Program-made: the position numbers and the translations under genes
Source: Collybiopsis luxurians FD-317 M1
Lineage: Eukaryota; Basidiomycota; Agaricomycetes; Agaricales; Omphalotaceae
Assembly (NCBI GenBank): GCA_000827265.1
Contig: KN834752.1
Span: 1,106,948-1,170,947, forward strand
Direction of reading: 5' to 3'
Length of the DNA: 64,000 nt
Shown: positions 16,301 through 27,604 of the stretch, in pieces
Layout of the letters: the number at the start of each line of letters is the position of its first letter
How positions within the stretch are numbered: the first letter of the stretch is position 1
Notes under the pieces: model-generated
The model's database searches: none
What the model was told of the DNA's origin: nothing
The model's input: only the letters and a program-made list of their open reading frames with translations

Positions 16301-18267
16301 TTTGGGCTTTTGATGATTGATTGGACGGATATGACGAAGCTGGTGGATAAAGTGTGAGCCGAGATGGTGATTCATCGTTGGATTATCGTTGATTATCGTT
16401 TTAGTCCACCGCCGAAACCGACTGACCGCCATCCACATGCCAATCTAGCTTTGGACATCCTTCTTACGTTGTACGATTCTGACCGGGAGGATGAGGCTAG
16501 AAAGACCTTTTGCCAGTTCTTGGGACAACTGCAGTTCTTCTCGTCGAAAGAATCGGAGGTGAAGATAGACAATCGCATCTTGTTGAAGCTGAATATTCTC
16601 ATTGAGAATCTACAAGAGGTGATCGTACCTTGATTTTATGGTGCTCTAAAAATGTACTGATTTTTCTCTTTTTTTCGTTGCATCAACAGCAATGCCCCTT
16701 TGACGACAGCGCCCTCGACCGTACTTTCAACCGTGTCAAGGATCGGTTTCGTAAAATGTTTGAGCAACGTCTGGAGAAGATTGACCCTGGTCGATATGTA
16801 GATGCCGAGTTTGAAAAGTTTTATAAGGAGATTGGGATGGAAGTGCCGGAAGCGACCGGGGAGCCGATAGATGAGGAGGAGGACATGTCGTGCGAAGGAC
16901 CTGTTGTTTCTGCGGCTACGACTGATGACGCGGAAGCGGAGGTAGATGCTGAGCCGGGCCAGGATGAGGGTGATGATGATGACGATGGAACGATGGAGCC
17001 TTCCCTGGAGGAAGAAAAGGAGGAAGTGGAACGACCTCTTGAGAAGGAATCGGAAGGAGAAAAAGAAGAGCAAGAGGAAGATGAACCAGATAGCCGTAGT
17101 TCGAAATCCAAATCGAAGGAAAAGGCCCGGTCAAAAGCCAAGTCAAAGTCGAGGTCGACGCGGAAGGGCAGACCTAGTAATGATGAAGAGGACTGTGAGG
17201 AGGTGGAAGAAGAGGAGGTAGCAGAGCAACATATTCAAGAGGAGCCAGAGGGGAAGAATGATGAACCGGCGAGTCGCAGCTCTAATTCAAAGGCGAGTCG
17301 GTCGAAAGCGAAATCGAGGGCAACGCGGAAGGTTGAGCCTGATAGCGACGAAGAGGAAGGGAAGGAGGAAGAAGAAGAGGAGAAAGAAGCCGGTCCAAGT
17401 TCCCGGCCAGCATCTAGGAGTCGAGCTAGAAGGCGGACGTCTAAGACAAAGGCAGAGTTGAATACAAAGTCAAAGTCAAAGGCAAGCACGAAGCGAAAAT
17501 CTGATCCAGTTGAGGATCAGGATGAAGATGAGGATGAAGAAACGCAGGTAACCAAACTTCCTGCGGCTGTTCAAATCATGGCTTCTCCAATGAAGAAGGC
17601 TGGAAAGTACGTTTTTGTTCCATGTTTTCTTGTGGTCATATTTCTCAAAACTGATTGGTAACATAGACGGACACGCGCATCGCAGCAAGAAGTAGAAGCT
17701 GCGAGTCCCGTGCGGAAGAAGAGGGTGGGGACGAGAGGCCGCTCCAGTCGGACAGAGACGGAGATTTCTGAGGTTGAACGTGAAGCTTCGCCTTCCCCAA
17801 AACCGAAAACAAGACCTAAATCCAAACCAAGAGTGACGCCGAAGCGCGGCAGAGGTTCTAGGGCAGTCGCTGCGACTTGGTCAGGGAATGACTCGGGAGA
17901 AGAAGTGATGGTCGAACCGGACGAGGAGGAAGAGGGGGAGGCTCAAAGAGAAACGTCGCCATCGCCAAAGCCGAGAGCCAAAACGATACGAAATAGTCGT
18001 TCCACGACTCGAACAACGCGGCGGTCTAATGAATCGACGAAGGCAGAGGAGAACTCGAAGCAGGCACCGAGAACGTCAACGGGGAAGGAGAATGCGCTGG
18101 CTGCTGCGAAGTCCAACATAAAATCGAAGGAAAAGACGAAAGGAAGAGTCTCGGCAGAGTCAACTTCCAGAACCAAGACCACGCGGACGCGTACTAGTAG
18201 ACGCAAGCAAGAACAGGAAGATGAACAAGAGGTAGAAAAGATAGAAGGCTTTGATTCGGATATTTAA
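13347..18267 (+). CDS. condensin subunit CAP-G (Ycg1/Cnd3-like), copy 2, with long charged tail
   Basis: HEAT-repeat condensin subunit, here probably the conventional copy. It starts MPARSTFSLDELPASISSKF at 13347. The next landmarks are QSSLANHRKNCVALHKLHL and DRIVKFVGSYVKLMNDK, then exons with VVRQRSIQLVAEMM and VRRAALVNIPVAPETIPII, then RLGHPRHLTIAQREEIAKAG. The Cnd3 C-terminal region includes LKQCLSYFFPVYCYSS and HPHANLALDILLTLYDS. After about 16.8 kb the protein becomes a tail of roughly 450 residues of alternating acidic (Glu/Asp) and basic Ser/Lys/Arg blocks, ending at 18267 after one more intron near 17.61-17.67 kb. The tail is much longer than in copy 1. An ACGCGT box precedes the gene. 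Domain identity is strong by motif reading; exact exon ends in the middle are approximate. Confidence 0.88.
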
Positions 18268-18574
18268 TCTTCAAGAGTGATATTTCGCTTTCATTTATCA
18301 ACTATTTTATTTTATTTGCTGTTGCATACATACTTGCTTTGGCTGACCGCCTCGATGTTGTATGTATGTATCTTATTCTGTATACTTGTCGACATCTCAG
18401 AGCAGAGCGACTACGGTTCAGTGAATTAGAAGAGCATTGAGGAACTTGGCTTCGAAATTCCCATTGTACAATGATATTGTTGCTATAAAATTTTTTGGCT
18501 CTAATAATACATTGAAACGAAATGAACCTTGATCATACATGAAGGTTCTGCCCATCAAACTGATTCTCTCCCTC
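18268..18574. other. convergent intergenic gap
   Basis: The 3' ends of CAP-G copy 2 (+) and the isoaspartate methyltransferase (-) face each other here. AT-rich, with no coding signal. Confidence 0.5.
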
Positions 18575-19598
18575 CTACACTTGCGATTCCCGATCAGTGA
18601 GTGGGACGTACTACAACACTCATCAGGAGTTTCCAAGCTGAATCTGAAACGCACTTACTCTTACACCCATAACCTCCGTTCGCGTGATTTTTCCTAACTT
18701 GTCCTTGTCGATGTGGTATACACTTTGCGAGGACGTTCCAATCTATTAAATGTTTCGTTAGCAGCTTACAGGGACTGCAGACCCGTACTCACAGGAATAA
18801 ACATCCTTCCGCCAGGAGCAAGCTGGTCTACCAAAGCTTGTGGAAGCTCTGGGGCAGCAGCACCGACGTGGATTGCATCGTAAGGGCCGTTAGAAGGATA
18901 GCCTTGGGGGTATTAGAAGATGAGGCGAAGATGAAGAACGTAAAGAACACAAACCTAATCGTCCATCACCTGTGATCATTTCGATCTGTCTCTTCTCTAG
19001 TGCTTCTCCGAGTCCATCACGTTTAAGATTTGATACGGACCACTCGGTGAGTTCCGGAATGTGCTCGATCCCAGTGACGGTTGGTTTTGAATTGGAATCA
19101 GACTGCTCTTTTTGACCAACCGGGTCATTTATGAGATGCCAGAAAACAGCACTAAGGTAGCCTGAACCACTTCCGACATCGAGTATGCGGCCGCCTGAAG
19201 GGAGATATGGGAGCAGATGCGAGGCTGCATAGGCGTGCTGCGAATTCCGGTCCGATTAGAAGATAATGAAAGCATATATGTCTTTGCAATGTACCATATG
19301 AGGAGCGCTAATAGTTGCACCGTGCCCAATGGATCTGGAGCAAATGGTGTAAAGATTGCGGATACCTGAGAGCTTGAACGCATACTTACTGAGGAGCGTC
19401 TTCATATGCGTCCCTCTTATTCCTCACATAGTTAGCTCTGTCGACCTTTTTCATCGCTCGAGCAATTCGTGCAGCTGCAGCTTCAGTTTGTTGTCCGCCG
19501 CCATCGACTACACCTCCGACCACTTCACCCAAGATTCCGCTCTGAGCCATGTTGTCGATCAGCTCAGCATTCGAAGAGCCTGAACACGACCAAGCCAT
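18575..19598 (-). CDS. protein-L-isoaspartate O-methyltransferase
   Basis: Repairs age-damaged proteins by methylating isoaspartyl residues with S-adenosylmethionine. It starts [17 protein letters not shown] at 19598. Next come [18 protein letters not shown], the active-site region [12 protein letters not shown], and the SAM-binding motif [18 protein letters not shown]. Further exons carry [32 protein letters not shown] and [12 protein letters not shown]. The last exon reads [11 protein letters not shown] after a short intron, and the stop is at 18575-18577. All family motifs are present in order. Upstream it shares a 250-bp bidirectional promoter with NDUFB7. An insertion rich in Gly and Val ([20 protein letters not shown]) lies in the N-terminal helical region. 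Confidence 0.95.
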
Positions 19599-19719
19599 AT
19601 CGAATAAAAATGTTCTTCTAAGCCGTGATACTAAGTGTTTGAGAGTCGTTGCGAAAGTTAAAATACAAAATGCATAAAGTGGTCATGACTTCAGCTTTGA
19701 CTTCATGTTGTTGCAGTTA

Positions 19720-19775
19720 AGCGCCGGTAATTAGGCGCTCACGAGCGCCAAAATTTGTAAGCATAAATTAGCGCC
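19720..19775. promoter_or_regulatory. four AGCGCC elements in a bidirectional promoter
   Basis: AGCGCC occurs at 19720-19725, 19744-19749 and 19770-19775, and inverted at 19734-19739, all within 56 bp. The cluster sits between the divergent isoaspartate methyltransferase and NDUFB7 genes, 75-130 bp from the NDUFB7 ATG. Repetition and placement suggest a binding-site array; the factor is unknown. Confidence 0.4.
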
Positions 19776-19848
19776 TTCACCTGTTCCGCACTTCCGTCTC
19801 GTCGCGAACCTGGTATTCAGCTTTCCGTTATCAGACATTCACTGCAAT

Positions 19849-20442
19849 ATGACTGCCTCTGACTCGAATTCAACAATCGCCTCACGGGAGGAGATGAAAG
19901 CTGCTAAGCTCCCATTAGGCTGGAGAGACCGGTGCTCTGCGTGAGTGTTCGTTTCGGTGCCCGGTTGAATTCAAGGATTCATGTTCCTGGGTATGCTGTA
20001 GTCTTCTAATACCGCTAAATGTCTGCCGGAGAGAAAAGAACTTTATGCCTTGGGAATGCGAACACGAGAAACACGCGTATGAAAAGTGTGTAATGCTTTC
20101 GAAAATTCATGGATGAATAGCCGCTGACCATCTCAAATTTGCTCTGTAACCGAAATCATTCTCTTCCAACCTCAATCTTGCGATGATATGCTGGATTTAC
20201 TCTTCCGTTATGTTTGAAATGGGAATGCGCAGGTGCCAATACGATGAGTATGTGTTCCTGCTTGTCTATAGCGATACATGCATGTTGATCTGGCTGTTAT
20301 TTTCTTTGTTACATTCTGTCCACCTTGCTGTGTGTTCTGGATCCCTTCATTTTACCCAATATCACTGCTTTTCTCTAGCTACATCCGCCGAATGTCCGAG
20401 TTATCAAAGAAGAAGGCTGCAGCACTGGAAGAGGCGGAATAG
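19849..20442 (+). CDS. NDUFB7: mitochondrial complex I subunit B18 (NDUFB7)
   Basis: Accessory subunit of NADH:ubiquinone oxidoreductase on the intermembrane-space face. It is missed by simple frame scans because it is cut into small exons. Spliced, it runs MTASDSNSTIASREEMKAAK, LPLGWRDRCSALLIPLNVC, RREKNFMPWECEHEKHAYEK, then CQYDDYIRRMSELSKKKAAA and LEEAE. Both twin CX9C motifs are intact (CSALLIPLNVC and CEHEKHAYEKC), which form the disulphide-linked helical hairpin imported by the Mia40 pathway. One exon is only 15 nt (20233-20247). The stop is TAG at 20440-20442. The predicted length of about 80-90 aa is normal for the subunit. Confidence 0.93.
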
Positions 20443-20841
20443 TTGAGCAGCATGTCTAGACTGACCGTAGAGCTACAACAATTCTATACTCGTTGTTGTT
20501 TATCTCACAAAGTGATATAAATCCTTTGTTGCCGAGATTTTCTTTGTTTCTCATCTCCGCCATCGCATTTGCCTTGCGGCGCCGTATGGCATGTAAACGG
20601 AACCTGCTCGGGAACGCCGGTGCAATTTTTCGAGTGATTCCCGCAGACTTACGCAGCTGTGCTATATGAACAATTCGTATACTTGAATTCAGATACAGTA
20701 AAAGGTGTTTACAATGACAGAGATATGCGTAACGAATACTATAGATCTGGTAAATGAATGCGACAAAATAAAACACAGTGAGTGACTTCTGAGGTTCTAA
20801 TGTAAATGAATAAATATTCGACGAGTCGTAGTCTTCCGAAT
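20443..20841. other. convergent intergenic gap
   Basis: Lies between the stops of NDUFB7 (+) and the large disordered protein (-). A 106-residue minus-strand frame crosses it but has no start context or family resemblance. No RNA gene seen. Confidence 0.5.
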
Positions 20842-23800
20842 CTAAATCTCCCTCGTTAAATCAACCATTACACTGACCGGTTTATCTTCCGACGCCCAAA
20901 ACTTCCACTTTGACCGTCTCGCAGCGCTATCGCTACCGACCGCGACGACATTTTCAACTACGCGATCGCCTTCTACGCTATTTGCCATTGCGACAGCAAT
21001 CGTTGCTGGACGTGGACCCTCTGTCCTTGCTTCTTTGGCAGGCCTGCGCAAAGAGCGTATCGGAAGTTCATCAATGGCGAGTTTGCGGAGTGGGGCAATT
21101 GGAGTCGGCGTGTTACCTCGGGAATTAGGCCTGCTCGAACTACTCAGGACCGGCAGAGGGGGGGATAAAGACCGCATTTTATCTTTTGGTTCATGTATTT
21201 CCCTGACCGCTCGAGTATCTGGCTCGCCTGAGGTTTTCCCTGCTCCTGACTTTCCTTCACTCTCCAGTCCCGACATTCCTGCTGCCGGTAGCTGCGATAC
21301 TATAGTATCCGTGTTGGGACGGTCTGCGACTGGCTCCATGACTGGAATTGGTAGAGGACGTCTTGGAATCGGGCTCATTACTTGCACAGGGGCAGATTCC
21401 ACTTCAGAAGTTTCTTCTGGTGCCACTCTTAGAGACCGACTACGTTTCGGCTCTCGAGGGCCTACGGGAGGGGCAAGTAAACCTCCCCCGTTGGAATGAC
21501 GCCTTGCCAGGGACGAACTGGTTCTCAAAGACAAATAAGGCTGTCTTCGGTTGATGACAGTTGAGGGAGAAGGAGGTGTCAGTGAAGTAGCAGGGAGAGG
21601 CTCCGGGGAAGCCGTGATGGATTGTAATGACCCGGATGAGCACGAATATGAAGATGGAGATGACAAACACGACTCAGAGCTTAGGGACGCTCGGTCTGGC
21701 TCTGTGGGTCCGTTAGGATGAGTCGGCAGAGCGGATAGATTATTCAAAGGAAGGGAGAGAATTGATAGACGTGGGGAAGAAGCTGAGTTCTGCGCAAGTG
21801 TCGCGACGGAGGCAGGGGTATTGGGCATGCTGGGCTTCATGTTTTCTTGAGTCGGGGTTGGAGTCTCGCTGCCAGCAGGCTCAATCTCAGTTGAGATTCT
21901 TCCGTTGAATGTACTGCTTCGGCTCAACTTGGAAACTTTGGTATCAAGCGAAGTCATATCCTCAACGTGAGTTTCAGCACCTGCGCCAACTGTAATCGAT
22001 GGAAAGTCCTTCGGTAGAGTAGAACGTCTTTGAATTTCGCCACAAGAAACCTCTGTGTTCGTAGATTCGCTAGCATTACGAGTAGCAATAATTGAGTTGG
22101 CTGGATGCGGAGCCGTAGGTGTCTGCGAATCTTGAGTGAGAATGGACGCGGCGTCGGCTTCGGGAGCGGAGTGATCAAAGAGAAAACTATTCTTAGGTGG
22201 TGGAATTGATTCCGCAATGACAGAAGTGTCATCTTCAGAATCAGAAAGAGAGACCACGTTAACGGTGACTTGAATATCGTCGGAAGGAGGATTTGGTGGA
22301 TCTGATTCTTCGTTAAAGATAGCATCAGTGCCAGCGAGACTTGGTGAAATCGCAACAGGTGACAATAATGCGTCACTGCTGCTCGTAATATCTGAAGCAT
22401 CTTCCGATTCTGATTCTGCAAGGTTGAGTAAGCCTCGTTGTGATCATTCGTGTTGGAGACATACCGTTATCATATGGGGCTTTCTCCCTTTCATCATCCT
22501 CCATAATATCAGGCCGTTTTGTAGACTGGGGCGATGTTGGCAGGTTAAGATTTGGAGGCTTGATAAACATAGCCGAATGCCTCGGAAATGAGGAGAAGAC
22601 ACTAGGTAAATGAGGGTTTGCAGGCAGCGCAGCGCCAGGCGGGACCGCACTGTGCAGTGTTTTTGTAAAAGGAATGACAAGAGGCGAAAGTTTCGGAGGA
22701 GAAACAATCCGGTGAAGGAGTGTTATTGTATTCAATTCCGGAGAAGTATCGGGAGTTGTAGTAGTTGCAGATGCGCGACGTACAGAAGACTTGTCAGTAT
22801 CGGGTTTGGTATTTGGGTGAACGTATTCGTTGACAGGATGTCGGGGGGTAAGGGGAGTAGCAGGTTGCGAGCGCACGCGCTCCCTGGAAACACTTCGGTT
22901 GCGAGGCGCTTCAGGGCTTGTTGAAGATGCTCTTGAAGATAAAGCGACAGTTTGTGCATGGAGATCGACAGCAGACAATGTTGCTCTCGGGATCGATACA
23001 GAAGCGAGGTTAGGAGTAGGAAAAGCAGTAGGATTTCGCGGTAAATCTACGTCCGAGAGATCTTTCCGGACTAAGGTGATATCGTCACCTCGATCTAAAT
23101 TGTTTACAGGAACAGCAAAGGACTGGGGGGTTGCACCCTGAACATCAATATCAGCGATCCCGCCGATCCAAGCTTTTGGCAGTCTATGCCATGCACCAGC
23201 GTCTTCCCCATTAAGTGCACCCAGTGCCATGAGTCCGTCCAACGTTATGTTTTCTCCGTCGTTACTGATTTTGGCAGCGAGAGTCATGGCATTTTGATAG
23301 ACCGCCAAGGACTCCGAGGAAGGATCTAAAAGACCACAGAGTATAAGGTCGACAATCGACATCTCTGAGTTATCCGGTGAAAATTTCCAACAGAGGTCCA
23401 TTAGACCTTGGGGAAGAAGATAGGATGCTGGTGGTGGGTTTCTCTGTGTCTGTGAGTCCGGTAGAGCAGCGTTGCGTGAGCTCTGTGAGGCGATCCCTGC
23501 AGTGTTAACTGCTCGAGCTCCACCGATTGTGACAGGTTTGGCGGCTCCCTTGGGCAACGTCTTGATCGGGGTGGATGGTGTAGATTGAGAATCCACGTAA
23601 GAGTATGAAAGAAGATATTTTTCCAGATATTCAACTACTGCGGTTCTCTCAAAGTAATAGTCGGGATGAGAGGATGGAAGAGTATCGGATGACAAGGTCG
23701 TCCTATGAAGAAGTGTCGACTCAGCCACTCTCGTGGGTGCAGTGTCAAAGTCGTCGGCGGGGCGTCTTCCTTCATCCATGGACAACGTTCTCGCTCTCGC

Positions 23801-26506
23801 ATGTGGACGAGGAAGCAATGCTATTGGAGTTGGAGGTTTCAAATCAATATTAACCTCGACCCGCTTCGCCTTGTCAGGTTTTGGACTGCTGTTGCCAATT
23901 ATATCCTGAATATCAAGAGGTGCGAATATACTTTCGCGAAGGATAAGAGTACCTTGTCGATGAGGGTGCGGTAATAATACATCCGGTATGTTGGTAGAGA
24001 GAGCTGGCGGGCGAGGAAGGGTCACTTCGGCATTGCTGGCTACCTTCTCTCTCGTCTCTTCGTCCCGAGTATTCAAACGAGAATCGCCTTGCTGCTCATT
24101 GCGCCCCATACATTCTAAATGATCGATATGCCCTGCGGCCTGATTAGTTTTGACTAGACTGACTTCCATCGCAGCCATGGCAGCAGCAGAGGCTACCTGC
24201 ATTGCAGTACTGCGGCGCTGAAGTTGCATGTCGGTCTTAGAAGTTGTCTGGGACAGGGCTCGATAGTTAGGGCGGGAAGAATCTCGTGTAGCCGATTCTA
24301 TGGCAGCTTCTAAAGCTGGAGAAATCATCGACGCTCGTCGTTGAAGAAGAGATTGTGATATCTGGGCATTTACCCGTGCTTCGGACGAAGATTTGGCGGT
24401 CTGCCCTGCTCTGGACCTATCACTGCTTGAATCCGGTCCATCTTTCAAATACTGTGATAGGAAACAATGAACACTGAGATTCTATTAACCAAAAGCTTCA
24501 CTTGTACTAACTTTCAGTCTTGCGCTGTTCGCAAGCAAAGCAGACGCAGTGGTGTGGAGGATAGGTATTGATCTCGGCGAGCTTGACTGCGAAGGAAACG
24601 CCTATTGCAGAAAACTGATGATAAGAGCCTGAGGTATGTATCTAAAATTATACGTACCGAAGAATCAAGGGATCCGCTTCGCTTATGTCCAGAATTTGCG
24701 ACGTTGAGAGCAACCGCTTCAGAAGACTTCACGGACTCTGGCTTTTGTATCGGTGGAACCTATTATTATTGAATTTTGGTGCTGCTCTGAGGGAAAGCTT
24801 GAGGAGTTGAAGAAGGGGAGACTCACTGAATGGGAAACCTTGCTATCTTTAATGTCCTTTCCCGTGATACGATTTGCTTCTAGCGATGACATATCTGTCT
24901 CCAGGGAGGACCGTTCGTAGCCGGAATCAGATTCATGCAAATTGCTTGTACTCTTCCCACTGGATTTATGAGAGAAGTTGGTGTGTAATATGGCGCTGGT
25001 ATGGGATGGGGGAGATAATGGTAAAATGTGGATCAGGTGTGCTTTCAATTCCGTTTGCTCAAATGTCTCAGGACTCTTTGCACGACCATCAGACCCATTG
25101 TCACTTCTCCCAACGCGATTTGCAGTTTTGAGCTGCGTGCGGCTCCACGAAGCAAGTACACCGTGTTCCGCTCGTTTAGCAATGCCCTTAACTGGGGTGG
25201 AGTGTAAAGGGAAACGATCTTCCGCTGCTGTAAGGCGATTCTGGGGTTTTGTGTCACCACGCTCAGAAGCAATACTTCTAGAGCGTTCTATCTTCTCCGG
25301 TTTGCCTTTGTGTGGCGGCTCCTTCGATTGCAGTGCTGTCAAATCCGAATGGGAAGAGTCAGTGCGTGAGGGGGATGCGGTGCATATTCCACGAGCATCA
25401 TCCTGCTCTAAAACAGCCTTTCCCTTTCCCTTCTGATCTAATCTTTCAGCCGCCGGAGTCGCTCTTGCTGCCTCGCGGGTTTTGGAACGCGACCTGCTTC
25501 TCGATATCCAACCTCTTATCCGATCAAGACTAGAGCTTCGTCCTCTAGAAGTCCTCGACAAACTTCTTCCTCTTTGGTTGCTCGAACTAGATCCGGAGAC
25601 GGAGGAGAGGAAAATTCGACTTGTTGTGGAAACGGAAGATATCCTCTGAAGCAGCCCTTCCTCATCTTCTAAAGCGTCAACAGGTACAAAATTAATCAAT
25701 GCGTCAAAAGCACGTTGATCATGATTTTTTCGAATGAAAAGACTTGTCGCAGAAGAGAAGTAGGGAGCCCGGGAACGAGGATTCCGGGCGCTGGAAGAAG
25801 CGCCAGAAGTGAGGGAGAAGTCTGGAGTGTATCCTATGTCCTCCCTTACTGAAAAATCTCGACCAAAAACACCTCCACTTTCGGAAAATTGCACCGCTCG
25901 TACCTGGGCATCCTCAGGACCGGATTTCTTTTGCCTCCTTAGCAAAGATCTTCCACGGTCGTTGGGGGAATCAGAAAATATTGAATTGCGGTCCTGTCTC
26001 CATCTATGCGCTATGACTTCTGCCCGAGTGAGTACGGAATGCAAATGTTGGGGAATGGGGCGTGCAAGCGGTTGCAGACGCAGCACGACCAGTGCAGGGC
26101 CGTCGAAAGATGATTGTGGTAAACATGAAGACAAATTATTCGGTGGATGTTCCGTAGCAAGAATGACCAGTGACTTGGACAGAAACGGGGATCTCAACAG
26201 AGGTGCGAGGTCTTTTTCAGTGGGGGCTGTAACCAAACGCGTCAGATGAAAATTTTAAACGAAGTAAATAGGCGCCCGAGGACACACACACACACCTCCC
26301 AAAACCAGCACAACTCGTCCTTGCTCGAACTTTTGCCCTCTCCATGCTTCTTGTACGTCCTCTTCTCTGACAGTCCAGCTTGGCTTCCCACGAGCATTCT
26401 CCTTTGAATTTCTAGTTCTAGAAGTGTGAGACGCCAATGAAGGACTGGCTCCAGGGACGTCAAATGGATCAAGCGGCAACCTGCCTTGTGGTCGAAAGGC
26501 AGACAT
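20842..26506 (-). CDS. very large, mostly disordered serine/proline-rich protein of unknown function
   Basis: I do not recognise the family. The start is MSAFRPQGRLPLDPFDVPGA at 26506. Its first exon ends RVVLVLGG and joins over an intron to APTEKDLAPLLRSPFLSKSL. Long exons cover 24719-26236, 22373-24448 and 20842-22365, with short ones around 24.5-24.7 kb, giving about 1,800 residues. An N-terminal folded region of roughly 130 residues (LVILATEHPPNNLSSCLPQS, then ALVVLRLQPLARPIP) precedes Arg/Ser blocks (GRSLSRTSRGRSSSLDRIRG). A second ordered island, GLMDLCWKFSPDNSEMSIVD to WHRLPKAWIGGIADIDVQ, lies in the middle exon. The C-terminus WKFWASEDKPVSVMVDL looks conserved. The many Ser-Pro and Arg-x-x-Ser sites suggest heavy phosphorylation, as in fungal polarity or signalling scaffolds. 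That role is a guess. Confidence 0.75.
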
Positions 26507-27604
26507 ATAGTGGATAGGACAGCAGCAAAGAGAAAGAAAAATCGAGGTTAGAGTTTCACTAATTGTATATATAATATTCTCGTTTAGCACGAGGATGAGC
26601 GGCAGGTTTAGTGTACACACGGGAGCGGTGAGGAGGAGCAGGGGTCAAAACAAAACCCAGTGTCATTCGATAAATTAAAAACCCGGAGACCGCGCCCGGG
26701 CGCGCTTAGGGTCACCTCGGCGTTTCGTTGATCTGCATTGGGCAGGGTCGATTGGACCATTGGTGGAGTGACACTGACTGTCATCGAGTGAGCAGCCCTG
26801 GCTGCTCGATGGTTGCTCGCTAAGGATAGGACATCTATAAGATATACGGAGTAGACAAAACGGACAATTGCAGTACGCATGCGGTACTTTCTTTGAAGTT
26901 TCAACTTTACGCGCTTGTATAGCTCGAAAACATAGAAAGTTACCGAGTACGTGGCGCGTGGCGCGATACGACGGACACAAGCTGGCGCGCGCGCGACAAC
27001 TACGGATCTGAGGGTCTTCCAGAGGCAGACACTCCCAAGCTGCTCGAGAGCAGGGAAGAAAAGGAGCACTCTGTACACCGCCCTGAAAATTTGATCGTAC
27101 TTTTTCAGACTGAATATTTTTTTGGGTTCACGATCTCCTGAAAAAAATATAGAATTGACTGTCTGTAACCATACTGTTCATGCCAAACCAATCGAGTATG
27201 ACCAACTTACCTCGGTGAGCTGAAGGACTACTGAGGAACTCATCGAACACACTGTAACTCAACGCAAGTGTTTCTCAGCAAGGTTTTACCTGCATGTAAT
27301 AGTTAACGTATCGAGTCTCAACTTGAATAGCAACATACCCGTGTTTGGGATTAACTGCTGCAAACCGTGGAGCCGCTCTCGTTCCCCTCTCTCTGCTCCA
27401 AACCCCGCCTTCAGGTATCTATGAGCATCTATGAAACCCAAAAGAGGCTGAGTCTGCTGGCAGGCAATCGTGGAACCTCTCGACTATGTACATGGATCCG
27501 GAACCTAAGCACGAGCTGCGGTATAGATATTGTCAAGTTACCAGTCTGCCGAATCTGGAAAAGCTCATCTAACGACTGAGTACCACGGTCCATGTCCCCC
27601 GCTA
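26507..27604. other. intergenic, promoter of the large disordered protein
   Basis: About 1.1 kb. It holds a CpG-rich stretch near 26690-26990 with runs of GCGCGC and a minus-strand open frame of about 156 codons that lacks protein-like features. I treat it as promoter and untranslated DNA. Confidence 0.5.

Noticed and set aside
16821..17489. Ser-rich minus-strand frames opposite the CAP-G copy 2 tail
   Set aside because: They are the antisense of Glu/Lys/Arg-rich coding repeats, which always yields Ser/Leu/Phe-rich open frames.
26608..27078. 156-codon open frame on the minus strand
   Set aside because: It lies in a CpG-rich promoter stretch, has no recognisable domain, and its composition follows base bias; no splice partner fits.
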